Shown here piece by piece: positions 23,416-35,985 of a stretch of DNA of 64,000 nt (the first letter of the stretch is position 1; every line of letters starts with the position of its first letter). A program made the position numbers and the translations under genes. This DNA is from Gracilariopsis chorda (Eukaryota > Rhodophyta > Florideophyceae > Gracilariales > Gracilariaceae), in assembly GCA_003194525.1 (NCBI GenBank), contig NBIV01000123.1, positions 1 to 64,000 of the forward strand, given 5' to 3'. The notes beneath the pieces are model-generated. The model was not told where the DNA came from and ran no database searches. It saw only the letters and a list, made by a program, of their open reading frames with translations.

Positions 23416-25123
23416 CTCCTCCTCGAGTTCCTGGTGGTGAAGTCCCACTCGTTCCAATATCAATCGTGCAGCCACAGGACTAAGTGGCTTGGTGAGGATA
23501 TCTGCATCATTGTCTTCACTGGCAACATACTTCACAGATATGACAGTGTCCTTGACCAGTTGCCTACTGAAGTGCACCTTGGCATCTATATGCTTCGCAC
23601 GGCCAGAGGGGCAACGTTCATGAACAGCCCATTCAATAGCACATTGGTTGTCCGAGAGGATTGGAACCCTGTTATCAACTGCTATTCCAAACTCTCTCAG
23701 CACAAGTGATATCCAAAGTATCTGTTGAGCCGCCCTTATTACTTAATAGTACTCGGCCTCATCAGTAGACATTGAAACTGGGCATTGCTTACGAGCCCCA
23801 AAGAAAAATGAGCTGCAGCCCCGTTTAATCAAATACCCAGACAAAGACTTGCGATCTGTGTTATCACCCGCAAAAACAGAGTCTACAGAAGCATTGAAAT
23901 GTAGAAGTCCATGCCGGTACACTAAAACATGATCAGCAGTACCACGTAGGTATCGTAACACATGTTTGGCTGCTCGATGGCAGTATTCAATGGAAGCATT
24001 CTGGAAGCGTGCCAGTATAAGACCAGGAGCCAGTATGTCCAGACACCTACGTAATGCCAAGTACAGCAGAGACCTGATCATCTTCTGATAAAATTGAACA
24101 TCATGAAGTGACTTGTCGTCCTCCTCATCCACTGAAGTAAAGAATAATTCCACCACTGAGCTTGGTGCTGGTTTCAAACTCTGCAGTCCAAACCTGCGCA
24201 CTATCCCTTCGATGTATATGGGTTGTACGAATATTACACCCAGCAGCTGCCTATCAGAGTCCATTTTACAGGTAAACTCAACACCGAGGTGGAGTATGAC
24301 ACATCCTTAACCCTCCGCTCACACAATGCCTTGAGCTCCTCTAGTATCTGGGACCGTTGTTCAGCACTTGGAGTAAAGATGAGCAGGTCGTCCACGTATA
24401 ACAGGATGTACGCATTGGTGTTTCTGGTCAATTTCCGTCGAAACACACATGGTGCACTAGGCAGTTCTTCAAATCCTAAGCCTTTAATGTCAGAACTGAA
24501 GTTGGTGTGCCACGCAAGTTGAGCCTGCTTGAGTCCATATATGGCCCTTACCGGTTTGTAGCAGCGTGAATTCAGCCCAGGGATACCACGTGGAGACATT
24601 CTCCAAACGTCTTCCTTCAAGTCACCATTCAGGATTTTGGTCTTAATTTCAACCTGTGCGATGTACATTTGCATGCATAGCGTAATGTACAGGAACATGC
24701 AAACCAAGTTGAAAGATACAAATCGTGCATAGGTCTCTTTTTAATCCTGACCATATGTCTGGTGGTTCCCTCATGCTAGGATACGAGCTCGGAATCCGTC
24801 AACTGCGGCATTTGCATCACGTTACAACTTAAGAATGACATGCGGAGGTAGCTGCTGTGACTGCGGTGATTCATCTGCAACCCAAGTACCTTTGTCCTTT
24901 AGTGATGCGAGCTCTTCATAAATAGCGCTCTCCCATTGCGCTCCTTCGTATGGAGTTGAGGATAATGCCTCCTGAAGTGTTGGGTCGTGACCTGTGATCA
25001 CTTCTACTTGAGAAGTAGTAGCACTGGCCATTTCCCACCAACTTTGTGGTGCACGCCGACTGCGAAGAGAGTACCTGGAGCCTACTCTAGACTGAACATT
25101 CGACTCACCAAGATCACTAGAAT

Positions 25124-25650
25124 CATTTTTGTAGTAGAATACTACGTTTTTGGGTCAACTGGGGTAGTAGTCTACTAGGGGTTAGTAGCGGCAGAGAGCC
25201 AACCACTGGGGTGACAATCCACTGGATCTATTAGTGACGCAGGCACCAACTGGCAGAGAGGCACAATGGGCGGGGGCTATCTCAAGTCCCTACAAGTCGG
25301 GAGAATGGTAGCGGTGGCTTGGAGGCCTTTGGAGTCCTACTGGCTGCATATGGCGACAAGAAAACAGTGAGGGTGCTTGTCTTTAGACTTCAGAGATCGG
25401 CGGCGCTCGAGCCAGCCTATATGGCTGGCGAGGCGCTCTGACCTCCGGACACTATCCTAACAAATTAAATAAAATTAGCTTCATAATAAGACCTATGGCC
25501 ACAGTGCCTTGGCACTCGCACTGTCCCCTCGTATCTCCTGCATAAGCACCCAGCTTGGCCACGTGGAATATTTCTGCCAGCAATGTTCTGATCTCTGCCA
25601 GCCCAGCCCCATGGTTACCTCCCCACTGCATCTTCCCAATGGTCATACTC
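25124..25650. mobile_element. 527-bp insertion with 7-bp target duplication, unclassified
   Basis: CTAGAAT occurs at 25117-25123 and again at 25651-25657, and the copia hinge reads smoothly up to one copy and on from the other. The insert begins CATTTTTGTAGTAGAATACTAC (a short palindrome) and ends near GGTCATACTC. It contains a stem GAGCCAGCC/GGCTGGC near 25410-25435 and an A/T-rich stretch near 25459-25478. I see no terminal inverted repeat, poly-A tail or coding domain. Confidence 0.6.
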
Positions 25651-27294
25651 CTAGAATTTTCGCTGTCTTTTCTATCACCAGTGTCACTAACAGCAGGGTC
25701 TAGAACTGAAATTTCAATATCATTCAGAGATTCTGCGAGATAATCCACATCGTTTGTACCGTTCTCTGGGACAGAGCTAAGTTATTCGACACCATCAAGT
25801 GAGAACTCATCTAAACTTCCACTTCAACTGTCATACGCCGCGCTACTATGTTCCACGTCTGATGCACTGTTTTCATCCATATAGCTTGTGAGATATGGTG
25901 CCTCAGGGAATGCAGACGTCTCAAAAACGACACGCCGTGACCTAAAAAGTCGAGGAATCTCACAGTCATCAGCAACCAGAACCTCGTAAACACCATGCTC
26001 TAAAGTTTGCAAGTACACTCTCCCAAGTTTACGAGACTCGAAGGTGGTGTCCGAGTTCATCTTCAATATATAATATGCGCACCCGAACACTGTAGCATAC
26101 TTTGCCGAAGGCACCCATCACCAACAGGTATTGTTTCAAGCCAGTGGTGGAGTGGAAATTCTATTGCAAACATATACAACATATTTCAATGCATACGTCC
26201 ATGAACATTCTGGAACATTGGAATGAATCGGCAAGCCCGAGCTGCTTCTTCCATAGTTCGATTGATGCGCTCGGCAATAAGGTTATGGTACAAGGTATAA
26301 GGAGGTGAAAATGAAGTTTCTTGCAGACCATTGGCAGATTTTTATTGTAGCGGATTGTACTCTTCTGCATTCTTCAAGTAAAAATTCTGAACAAGCACGT
26401 GCGGTCCTTCAATCTGCTGGGGTTTCTGACTCAATCCCAGGAACACTTCACTGATCTCAGATCTATGCAACATGAGGCCGAGCAGGGCGAACCGAGACTG
26501 GTCATCGATAGACGAGGATGCATATGGAAAATGATCAGGAAACGATGGTAGCAAAGGACCAATGATCTCCGACTGCGCAATGTCGCCAACCTATTTTGCT
26601 CGTTTGAACTTTCCCAACCACGGAAGTCCATGCGCCTTGCCCAGTCGAAACTTCTGACAGAGCTCTCTCATCTGCTTTAGCTTTGGAACTTCATCAACTT
26701 GCTCATGTACCTTGTGAAGGTCTCGTGGGTTCATGTGTGCAAGTTGGCGGTGGCACAGCTTTGTAACTAGATCTTTAGCGGATAGGAGCTCTTTGTGATC
26801 GGTACGCTCGATTGGACGTGGCAGTACGTACAACCTGGAGGGCACGTCTCGGTTACCACATGCAATGTCAAACCCTTCTTCTTGTGTAAAGCAAACTTCA
26901 CTTGCATCAAACGGCGATTGAATGCCTTTATAGGCCATATGACCAACAGACACCAAACTGTATCCAAGATCTTAGACGAGTATTACATCGGCCAATCGAA
27001 GGTTAGCTTCGAAGAATGGCAGTAGAACATCGCTTTGTCGTCTAGCAGTGACCGTGGTGTTGTAAGCAAGCTCAATGGACCTAGCAGATATATCAACCAA
27101 TGTGTTGGGTACTGACGCGAATACGGAACCAAAGAAATGGGAGTGGTACCGCTGTCCGCATAGGTATCCATGCCATTACACGCAGATGAGAGCACTTTAG
27201 ACTTCTCGATACCAATCTCGGTGATCTCGATTTTGGGTCCTCTTCCTGAGGACATCCCAGATTGCTTAGGGTTATCTTCACAACTACAAGTGAG

Positions 27295-28775
27295 CACTGA
27301 AAGTAGTGTGGCCCACAGTAGTTCGGAAGACATAGTTTTGGAACGTAGCATGACATGTAGTGTTGCCCACAGTAGTTCGGAAGACATAGTTTTGGAACGT
27401 AGCATGACATGTAGTGTGGCCCACGCTAAGCACGAACCCATACGAAGTGTTGGTTGACTTCATTGTCGTGAACCATACCATTTTGTGGTGACAAATATAG
27501 AGTGACTAAACCAGCATCTACGATCCAGCCCCGACAGCTACCCCTTCAAAGTTCGGGCGATACTTACTAATAATGGCTTGCAGTTCAGGGAATCACTGCC
27601 ACTCTTCCCACTGTCCGTTAAGATTTAGAGCCATTCCACATTATATCATTGCTTTAGGCGCGTACGTTACACCATTGGCATCCCGTAGACTACTCCCTAC
27701 GCGTACAGACGTTGCTACGAGCTTTGAAAAATGTCCCTTCCCAGGTTTACTCAACTTACCCCATGATATTTGACCTCTCATGCACATATGCTTCTCCATA
27801 AAGAACATCTTCAAATCATTCCATATCTTGCACCAGTAGGTTTTAGCTTCTGAATAATGAAACGGGTGACATTATAACTACGTTCTATTAATGATTGAAT
27901 CCATCGAGGCGTTTTTCGATCTATAATCTTAATACCGATACGAGTCCAAGAAATCCCTGTGATACCCTCCGCCTTGTTTAAATGTTACCTGTATGTTAGA
28001 CAGCTTCCGCAGCAGTCAAGAATTGAATTTAACTCCTCCTTTTCTCATCGTATTAATTCATCAAGTAGATTAGAATGCAGAGTGGCTACCAATTTAGCTA
28101 AAGCACGACCACGACAATGCTTGACTTTGACAAAGTGCCTGCGGACACGATTTGCAGTTGCTTTAACGAACGAAATATTATTGTTCTTGCTGGCACGGCT
28201 GTGTGCTACTACAAGATGATGACGAGATCTCCAATATCCTGAACCGCGCTGGAGATGTTCTTTGGAACTTTACCTGAACCATTGGGTGAATTGCTTGATT
28301 GCTCTGTATTGAGTGTGCTTGTCACTAGTGGCAGTGGCAGTATCCAGCATCCAACAGGCAATTATGGCCTGATGAGAGTTTGCTAGAACACTTTGAGCAG
28401 AACGATTCTTTGATTGCGTCGTAGTGGCTTCAGTGTTTTCGGCGGAAGGCTCATAATCATTTATTTCTGTAAAAATATCATTGACAGAATGTTTTGTGGT
28501 AAAGATATGCTGAAAAGCATGCTCCATTTGCGCAAAGGCACTGATAATAGGTTAAGTGTGAAGTGATATAAGGAGCCAATGCTCACAAGGACTTTGAGCA
28601 AAGATTTCGTGCTCTAAGGGAGAACGCCTTGAGTTAATGATTTGGAATCTTTTACTCTGGCGTCAAATTTATACAAAAACCACACTATTTGAGCGCTGAG
28701 AGATCCTTGCTACGTTGAAATTAGTATTGGCTGCGCTATTTCCGTGCCTACACTAATTTTGAACCCACACTAACT
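27295..28775. mobile_element. ~1.48-kb insertion in copia gag-protease, unclassified
   Basis: Between the protease-side linker (about 27290) and the zinc-knuckle side (about 28790), where related elements have only a short linker, lies ~1.48 kb of unrelated sequence. It begins with a 54-bp tandem repeat (27306-27427). The rest shows only short frames, among them an 85-codon minus frame at 28270-28527 that I cannot assign. Exact ends and target duplication are not clear to me. Confidence 0.45.
27306..27427. repeat. 54-bp direct tandem repeat, 2.2 copies
   Basis: Units start at 27306, 27360 and (partial) 27414, each beginning GTGT(G/T)GCCCAC and containing AGTTCGGAAGACATAG. The two full copies differ by a single base, so the duplication is much younger than the surrounding element. 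Confidence 0.85.
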
Positions 28776-30477
28776 TCAGTGTTAACCTGTATATTTGAAT
28801 TGGTCCGAGATGACTTTCGGTAAACAATTGTCCGGATTGTCTGGATCCCTATTGCATTACTCGTTCGAATGGCCATCGTGGTCACAGAAGGTGCAATGAT
28901 AACCGTTTTCGCTGGCAGCAGCATAAGCACGCCCATTCGACCCAATATATCAGTTGGAAGTTGATTCTTTACCATAATTTTCGTCCCCATTGGACAATCT
29001 GTTGCGTACAACATGACGACTGTTGGCATGAACCCACTTTTTGTTGCGATTGCGACCAAGATTAAAACTGGGAGAGCAAATTTGAGCAGCGTTGTACTCA
29101 TCAGTTAAGGTAGTAGCCACATAGTCCCATGTGAGTTCTGAGATCTCCTAAGTCCTGAGTGCGGCAGCAGCTGACTCTAGTGAGCAGTTGGGGTCAATAG
29201 AGGCCAACAGCATTGGAGCCTTATACGACTCTGGAATTGCAGCAATATTTCCCATTCGGACCCATTGCGAGAATAACGTGGCAAACTGATCGACAAGCTC
29301 CGACATACTCTGCCCTTTATACGACATTCGGCAGAGTTCAGTCTGTACAGCGATAAGAGATACCGTTGAAATATAGGCATAACGTGCATCTAGTACTTTC
29401 AGCATACGGCCAGGATCATTATCGACATCCATGACAACGTGCTGTGGGGCATCTACAAGTGCATAAAGGATGATTGCACATGCTTTTTTGCGTTTTGGCA
29501 TGAGACGTTAAGTGCATTGAGCAGCACTGGGGGTTGAATCTTGAGTCAATGTGGCACTCGATACCTCATCCAGAGTTGATGCCACTACATTCCAGAGACC
29601 TTTCATGTGACACGCTGCACGAAGTCGATGTCACCATAGCGAATATTCTTCACCACGCTTAGCATGGAGGGGCGGGATGTTCACACCAGAGTTAGTTTCA
29701 GTCTCAACTTTAGAGTCAGAAATACTTCCGGAAGGATCTGAAACACCAGGACATAAATGAGTTGGGGCAGAGTGAGGGACTCAATGCTTCTCGAAAACTG
29801 GTTTCCAAGGGAGAGTATGTGTTGAATTCGAGAATCAGCCAAACATTTGTAGCTGGGATCACAGTAAGAAATGAATACCGGAGTGGGGTAACCTCAATGC
29901 TCAACAGGAACGATGGCAGCGAAGACCATGTGAGCAAGTGTCAACACTCGTCGAGACGGGTTTGGTACGGGATTCACAGGCGCAATTCGTGTCCTCTACG
30001 CCCGGAGTGTATTCACGAGAAGCTCTGCAGCACACTCGGAAAAGAAAAGAAGAGATGAAACTTCGTACAAGGGGGCTCACAGATAGGAGAAACTACCTCT
30101 GCTACCCTGTAGGTTGAACCACTGGACCCAGGCTGCTCTCTCCAGGTGCAAGGTTCGATTTCCCTACAGTGCGTGCTCTTCGAGAGTAGAATGCTATATC
30201 CGTACGAAAGGTCCCAGAGAGTTTATTTGCAAGCGCTATATGTTTTCACCCTTTCACCCCTGCTGGTCTCTTGCGGGAACCTACATCGCTCTCCGTGCGC
30301 TGAAACAAGAAAAGGGGCCGAACAGGTGCAGGTCGGTTTATCAGAGACAGGTCCCTGAACGCTTTGCCATTGTTTACTGAACTTAGGTCTCCACAAAACC
30401 AGCTCGCAACGCAAAAATAGAAGAAAGTATAATATGAGCGACGTCTGCAACATTTCGACGTTCTGGGCGCATAATCT

Positions 30478-31256
30478 GTTGCCTATAAATGAATTTGGGA
30501 TTGGACAGAAATGAAAAAGGAAGAAGGAAGTAAAAACAAGCGTGAGGGTTGTCAGCCTTGGGGTGGGTTACTTGGAGCTGCAACATCTGCACCTATATAG
30601 AACTACTAGAATGCACTACAACTACAGGAAAAACCGTACCCACTAAGTTCAGACACCAAATACTACCAATCATATTCAAAGATCAAACAATAAGGGTTGC
30701 ACAAACTTTTGACACTTCACTGCAACCATGCATCTCATTATTCCAGCACACGCCAACAGAGCACCGTAAGTGAAACCACCATGAAAGAATGTGCCAGCAT
30801 GTCACAGCATTGTATAATAACTTACTTGCGTCATCATGACCGTGACAAAGGAAAACTTCATATGAAACTGCATCCATATTAATAATCTATGTCCTTTGCA
30901 TAGACTAAACGTGCTGGCACATATATTCACACATGTGCAACAACTTGATATACCTGTGAACCACATATAGCGACATTAAACTCCCCTTGCATTGTCCACT
31001 TACACTATGGCAAGTGGCCTATGCTGTGCCTAAGACCGATACAATGCATACCACTTGTAAACCATGTAATACATAGGTGCAAATGCAGTAGCCAATCATA
31101 AGCCCCCACTTCACGTTGGGTTCGAGCACACATCCATATGGTCGTTTGCAAATGAGATGCTCAAAGGTACCCATCGTCATATGCAACTTTGTTTCTAAGT
31201 GTACTACCATAATGTCGTAGGGCTGCCAGGCGCTCGACCATGTGCAAACATCAAAA
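30478..31256 (-). mobile_element. LTR-B shared by two neighbouring copia copies
   Basis: A 779-bp family-B LTR. To its left lie a primer site and leader, so it is the 5' LTR of the element at 22614-31256. To its right lies CTCCTCCTCG, the complement of a polypurine tract, so it is also the 3' LTR of the truncated element that follows. One LTR with internal regions on both sides is the hallmark of LTR-LTR recombination between tandem copies. Confidence 0.75.
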
Positions 31257-33309
31257 CTCCTCCTCGAATTTCTGGCTAATTCCGTATCATTCCATCATCA
31301 TCGCCTCAGTTCCATTGATGAGTGGCTAGGCTAGTATGCCTGTATCGTTGTCTTTACTTGCAACGTCTTCGGGCTGGGGGGTGTGTGTCTGTTGTATGAA
31401 GCTTGTACCACCCCTACCCCCGCAGATATTATAAATTGAGACCCTCTCGGAAATCATGCCACAGGTCTGGTACTAGGACCTACTATAGTCAATGTGTGAT
31501 GCACTTTCGTCATCTATATAGTTTCTGAGAAATGGTGCACCAGCAAATGTAGGTTCATCAATGTTACCATGCAGGGACCCCGCATTTTGAGGTATCTTAC
31601 ATTCATCAGTGACGAGAACCTCGGAAACACAATGCTCCAGAGTCTGCACGTACACATTCCACCAAGTGCACGATACTCGAACTTCGTGGAATGGTTCATT
31701 TTCAATATATATGGTGCGCATCCAAAGACTTCAGCCTACGTGAACAACGGCTTATCACCACCCACCAAAAGGTATAAATTCAGGCCGGTGGTAGAGTGAG
31801 GAGCTCTACCGCGAATATAAATAACATACTTCAATGCATACGAGCATACGAATTCTGGCCAGTGTGCCTGAATCAGCAAAGCCCTAGCAGTTTCTTCCAT
31901 CGTGCGAATGATGTCTGCGGCAATCATGTTTGTTTCTGGAGTATAGAGGGGTGAGAACAACTTGCATGTAGACCATTTGTGGTTGAATTTTGGAGAGCAA
32001 TGTACTCCCCGACATTGCCTGAGTGCAAAGTCTGCACAGGAACAAGCGCTCCTCCAAATTCTTGACAAAGCATATGAGCTTCTCCAAGCTGCAGGAGCTT
32101 TTGTCTGACCCCAAGAAACACTCTGCTAACTCCAAAAATTTGCCAAATGAAGTCTTCAGGCTCGATTGGACTTGGTATAGTGTACAAAGGAGGGCACAGA
32201 CCTCATTGACCACATCCAATATCTAACCCATCTTCGTCTATAATGCAAATTTCACTCGCACAGAAGAAAGACTGAATGACTTTATCAGTCATATGACCTA
32301 CAGATACCAAGATGTATCCAATATCCTGGACTGAAAGTGCATCTCTCCACCTTATTTTAGCCTCCAAAAAGAGAGTATTATAATCCCTTGTTGTGTAGTG
32401 GAAGCGGTGGTATTGTCAGCGACCTTAATGGTCCTTCGCTCTACGTCAACCAATGTGTTTGTGACAAACACAGAGAAACAACTAAAGAAGTGGGATTTGG
32501 CACTGCTGTATGCGTACGTTTTTATAAAACTAGAAACAGGGGGGAGCACTGTGGACTTTTCAGAAGACATTGCAGCGATCTCAATCTTAGAGTTTTTACA
32601 TGATGAACTTTCGGAATGCTTGGATTTGTCACTGGAACTAGTTCTGAGTTTCTCCAAGATAGATTTACCCCAGATGACTTTCTGGATTGTCAGGATTCAT
32701 GTGACATTGGTCCTGCCTGTGACCATTCTCTGTCACAGAAGCTGCAAAGATAACTATTTTCGCTTGCTACAGCATAAAGGCGCTCGTTCGACTCATTGCT
32801 TGAGTTGGAATCCGATGTACTTGCATCCATTTCGTACCCATTTGACGATAATATCTCAACGTCAGTGTCTTTTGCACTTACTTCTGTGCTTCATTCGTTT
32901 GCGACTTGGAGCAGAACCTGCTCAATCAATTTTGCAAGCATTTTGCTCCTCTATCAGGGTAGTCACCACATAGTCCAAAGTCATTTCCGAGATCTCCTTT
33001 GTCCGCATTGTCGCAGCTTTTGAATCCAGCGAGCCATTGCGTTCAATTGTGGCTAAAAGCATTGGCGCATTGTGGGATTCAGGAATGGCAGCATCCCTTC
33101 CCATTTGGTCTAGCTGCAAGATTAGGGACGCGAACTGGTCGACATAGTCTGACCTACTTGGACCACTATACGACATTCGGAATAGCTGGGTCTGTACTGT
33201 GGTACGTGATGCAGGTCTGATAGACGTGTGCCTCGCATCAAGAACTTCGAGCATACGCCCACGGTCATCATCGACATCTATAACCATACGCAGAGTGGCA
33301 TCCCCTCCA

Positions 33310-33945
33310 CTTATAAAATTATAGAGGGATGAGTGGACACATGTTGACTGGATGGACGCGTTCCGCCAATAGACACGCGCGCACACCCTTTTCAGGGCGT
33401 GCAAAAACTTATCGTTGCGCACCCCCTTACTTTCATTCACAAAATTTAGCAGCAGCAGCAACAGCAAAGCTCAAAGCCCATTGTCTGCTGCTGTATGTTG
33501 ACTGCAGCTGCTGCTCAGTGACTGGCACTACAGCAGTGACTGGCACTACAGCAGTGACTGGCACTACAGCAGTGCCATCCACTCGCTGCACAGTGGCTGG
33601 CACTATAGCAGTGCCATCCACTTCCTGCACAGTGGCTGGCTCTACAGCAGTGCCATCCACCCGCTGCACAGTGGCTGGCACTGCAGTCATTTTGGTAGTG
33701 CCAGTGAAATACAATCCATAGTACTCTACACATACCTCTGCACTGCCAGCCACTCGCCAACGAACGGGCAGCCAATTGCAACTTAGTTCCATAATCACTC
33801 TAGGCATCGCGGCCATTATTGGTTTGCAGGCCATTTGCGAGCGATAGCGAGTAACAACAGCCTGCAAATCCCCGGAAATCGCCCTTAATTAGAAGCATGC
33901 AGAGCTGCCCGTGGCCAAAGGCCGCTTATACATGTTTCCAAGTGC
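33310..33945 (-). mobile_element. HPR-1, small hairpin-rich repeat inserted in copia gag
   Basis: Minus-strand copy of the family also present at 43315-43786 and 43787-44333. In family order it shows a GGAAAC start followed by a GGCCTTTGGCC-type palindrome (33900-33935), unique sequence, a minisatellite of TGGCACTAC(A/C)GCAG-type units, a CAG/CTG-rich stretch (about 33450-33520), and a hairpin region GCGCGCACACCC/GGGCGTGC (33370-33415). It interrupts gag exactly where related copies read on, so it is an insertion. No protein domain is visible. Confidence 0.65.
33518..33690. repeat. Minisatellite within HPR-1 (18-bp and 39-bp periods)
   Basis: Three 18-bp units of GTGACTGGCACTACAGCA type are followed by three ~39-bp units beginning GTGCCATCCAC and ending GTGGCTGGC. 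Related units (ACTGTAGTGCCAGCCACTG) occur in HPR-3 at about 44030-44100. Confidence 0.8.
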
Positions 33946-34395
33946 ACATGCGTTTTCTCGTTTGGTAGGTAGACGGGAGGTGGTTTGCGCAGGGTTTAAA
34001 CGGGATGCCTGCTTCTTTGTACCACTACCTGATACCTTAGGGCCTGGGATTACGACATGCCAGACTCTTTTCATATGACATGCAGCCCGTAGTCGATGTC
34101 AAAATTACGTATAATGCTCACCACGTTTACTATGGAGGCGTAACATATTTACACCGGAGGGGGTTTCCAACTCAAGTTCGTAGTCAAAAATTGTTCTGGA
34201 AGGAGTTTAAATACCAAATTACACAAGAGAAATGTGGCAGAGTGAGAAACCCGATGCTTTGAATAGATGATCAGGTGGGATTGATAATGCTTGATCGCGG
34301 TACAGTTCTTGACTTGCACTTGATGCTCCACTACGAAACAAATACTCGAGTGTAGATTCCACGATACTAAAAAGTGAAAACGCCAGCGGAGACTG

Positions 34396-34800
34396 TGAGA
34401 TATCAAATAATGGCGGCTGAGTATGTTTGTTTTTGGCATGATGGGCTGGTTAGAACAGCTTTCCAGGAAAGATTTGGGGCATCTAAAGTTTTTATGTAAA
34501 CTCCACGATAAGAAAAGTACTTTTGCCAAGCATGCTTGTGATGGAAAGGAAGTTTCTCATGAAGAGTTGCTATTAGTTGGAACCTGCAACTAGTGTGCAT
34601 CATTGTGCCAGCAGGTTTGTGGGTTCATCTAACTTGCCTTCGAAACCAGAATGAGAGCTCTTCTTTTCCTTCTGTAGAACTTCTTAGGAAACGCAAGAAC
34701 ATATCTGGCGCAATGTGAGCTGAGGACCTCTTCGCCAGCATCGAAAGCCCTTACAAGGCTTTTCGATGTTTGGTAATCTGCTGATCTACAAAAGATAACA
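34396..34800 (+). mobile_element. Left LTR of the Gypsy element
   Basis: It aligns by eye with 42455-42950: ATATCAAATAATGG against CTCTCAAATAGTGG, AACAGCTTTCC against AACAGCTTTAA, and GCTATTAGTTGGAACCTG against GTTATTAGTTGTAACCTG. The region 34740-34765 can fold into a stem (CGAAAGCC/GGCTTTTCG). The right boundary is approximate. Confidence 0.55.
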
Positions 34801-35985
34801 AACTAGGCCAGACCTGATAATTATACTACAGCCTTTAGAAGTAATCCAAAAGATGCCTCAGATTTGAACTCCGCCCCTTCGAAACAAGTGTCCCTTTGGC
34901 TAAGTGACCCTAACAAGTCACCATACTCCAAGATGATAAAAAAAGCTTGCCGGATGTGTTCCTCAGGTTCTTCAGTCCAACCTAACCATTAAAAGAAAGG
35001 CTCCTTTATCGCAGCATAGTTTACCGCATCAGCAGTTTAAGCCCCATGCAAAGCAAAGTTGTCATAATAAGATGAGGATTCCCCACCTTCGAGGTAGCCC
35101 AGGAATTCCAATGCCCGTTCTCCATTCTACTTTGCTGGGGTAGCAACATTCTCATAAAAGGAAAAAACTTACCGCCGTCAGAAGAAAATCCATCGAAAGA
35201 GATGACACTTGAAACATACAAAGAGTTCTCTTCTCCCTGAGAGTACCATGTGAGAGTCAAAGTGGGAGTGAAGACCAAGCTGGAGGACGACAGTCTTTAC
35301 TTTTTCTGTCTCTGCTGGAAAGCGGACAGGAAACTAGTTCAGAGATTAAGAGTACCAAAAAAGGCGTGCAATACCAATAGGTAGAGTGTTAAGCGGAGTG
35401 AACAACTACTTAAGCCATGGAAGAGCTTGCAATTGCTTGGAACACTGTTTCAAAAGGCGGCAGGGGCAGAGTGCTGGAACACAGCAAACAACAGGACTAA
35501 TCGCAACATGTTTTGAGCGGAAGGGTAACCATTGAAAAATACCGTGCGACCAAAAACTCAGGTATAGCACAGTGCCAGTGTCAAACTTCACGATATCATG
35601 TGTAACGAACATGTTAGGTCTAGCACGGGGATAATTGCACGGAGCAGCGTCCAACATCAATACTAAAGAGAATCAGTTGCATGCACGCAATACGAAGAGA
35701 TGCAGAAAAGCGGACCAAACCACAAAACAGAACCTGAGAGGGAGGGCTCAGTTGAGTGCATGGAGGAGTACACAGCTCTAAATGACGGTAGGAGTTCCCA
35801 AATTGAGAAGAAGTGGTCTGCCCTGGGTTAGCTTGGAGGCAGCGGGAATCGAGCTTCTATATGTCGTTGTACTCGATACATATTACCTTATGCTACATAA
35901 CAGCGGTTAGTCAAGAAGAATCAAGTTTCCGATAGGAAGAGTGAAGAATATCGGGTCTGCACATATTGTATGAAATCGTGCAAGA
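34801..35985 (+). other. Gypsy leader and gag-side sequence, no clear gene
   Basis: No frame longer than ~85 codons and no motif that I recognise. From its position between the left LTR and the zinc-knuckle-like region, it should be the decayed leader and gag N-terminal part of the Gypsy element. Confidence 0.4.

Larger units (their letters stand above)
22614..31256 (-). mobile_element. Family-B Ty1/copia element with both LTRs and two insertions
   Basis: On the minus strand, from right to left: 5' LTR (30478-31256), primer site (about 30462-30477), leader (29741-30461), gag (28790-29740), protease (27000-27290), GAG-pre-integrase and integrase (25830-26960), acidic hinge, RT and RNase H (23428-25030), polypurine tract (23416-23427) and 3' LTR (22614-23415). 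All domains of an autonomous copia are recognisable. It is interrupted by insertions at 25124-25650 and about 27295-28775. The LTRs are clearly diverged from each other and the coding regions carry many breaks (more than ten), so it is much older than the family-A array. Confidence 0.8.
31257..34393 (-). mobile_element. Second family-B copia copy, internally reduced
   Basis: On the minus strand, from right to left: leader (about 34190-34393), gag start (about 33950-34190), an HPR insertion (33310-33945), rest of gag (32920-33310), knuckle region (about 32690-32790), protease (32350-32660), integrase pieces (31480-32220) and a short RNase H remnant next to the polypurine tract (31257-31375). 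RT is missing. Numerous breaks; an old fossil. Its right end, including the 5' LTR, is replaced by the Gypsy element. Confidence 0.7.

Noticed and set aside
33433-33867. 144-codon frame with regular VPATVQRVDGTA-type repeats
   Set aside because: It is a by-product of the HPR minisatellite, whose period is a multiple of three; it lies in a non-coding insertion.
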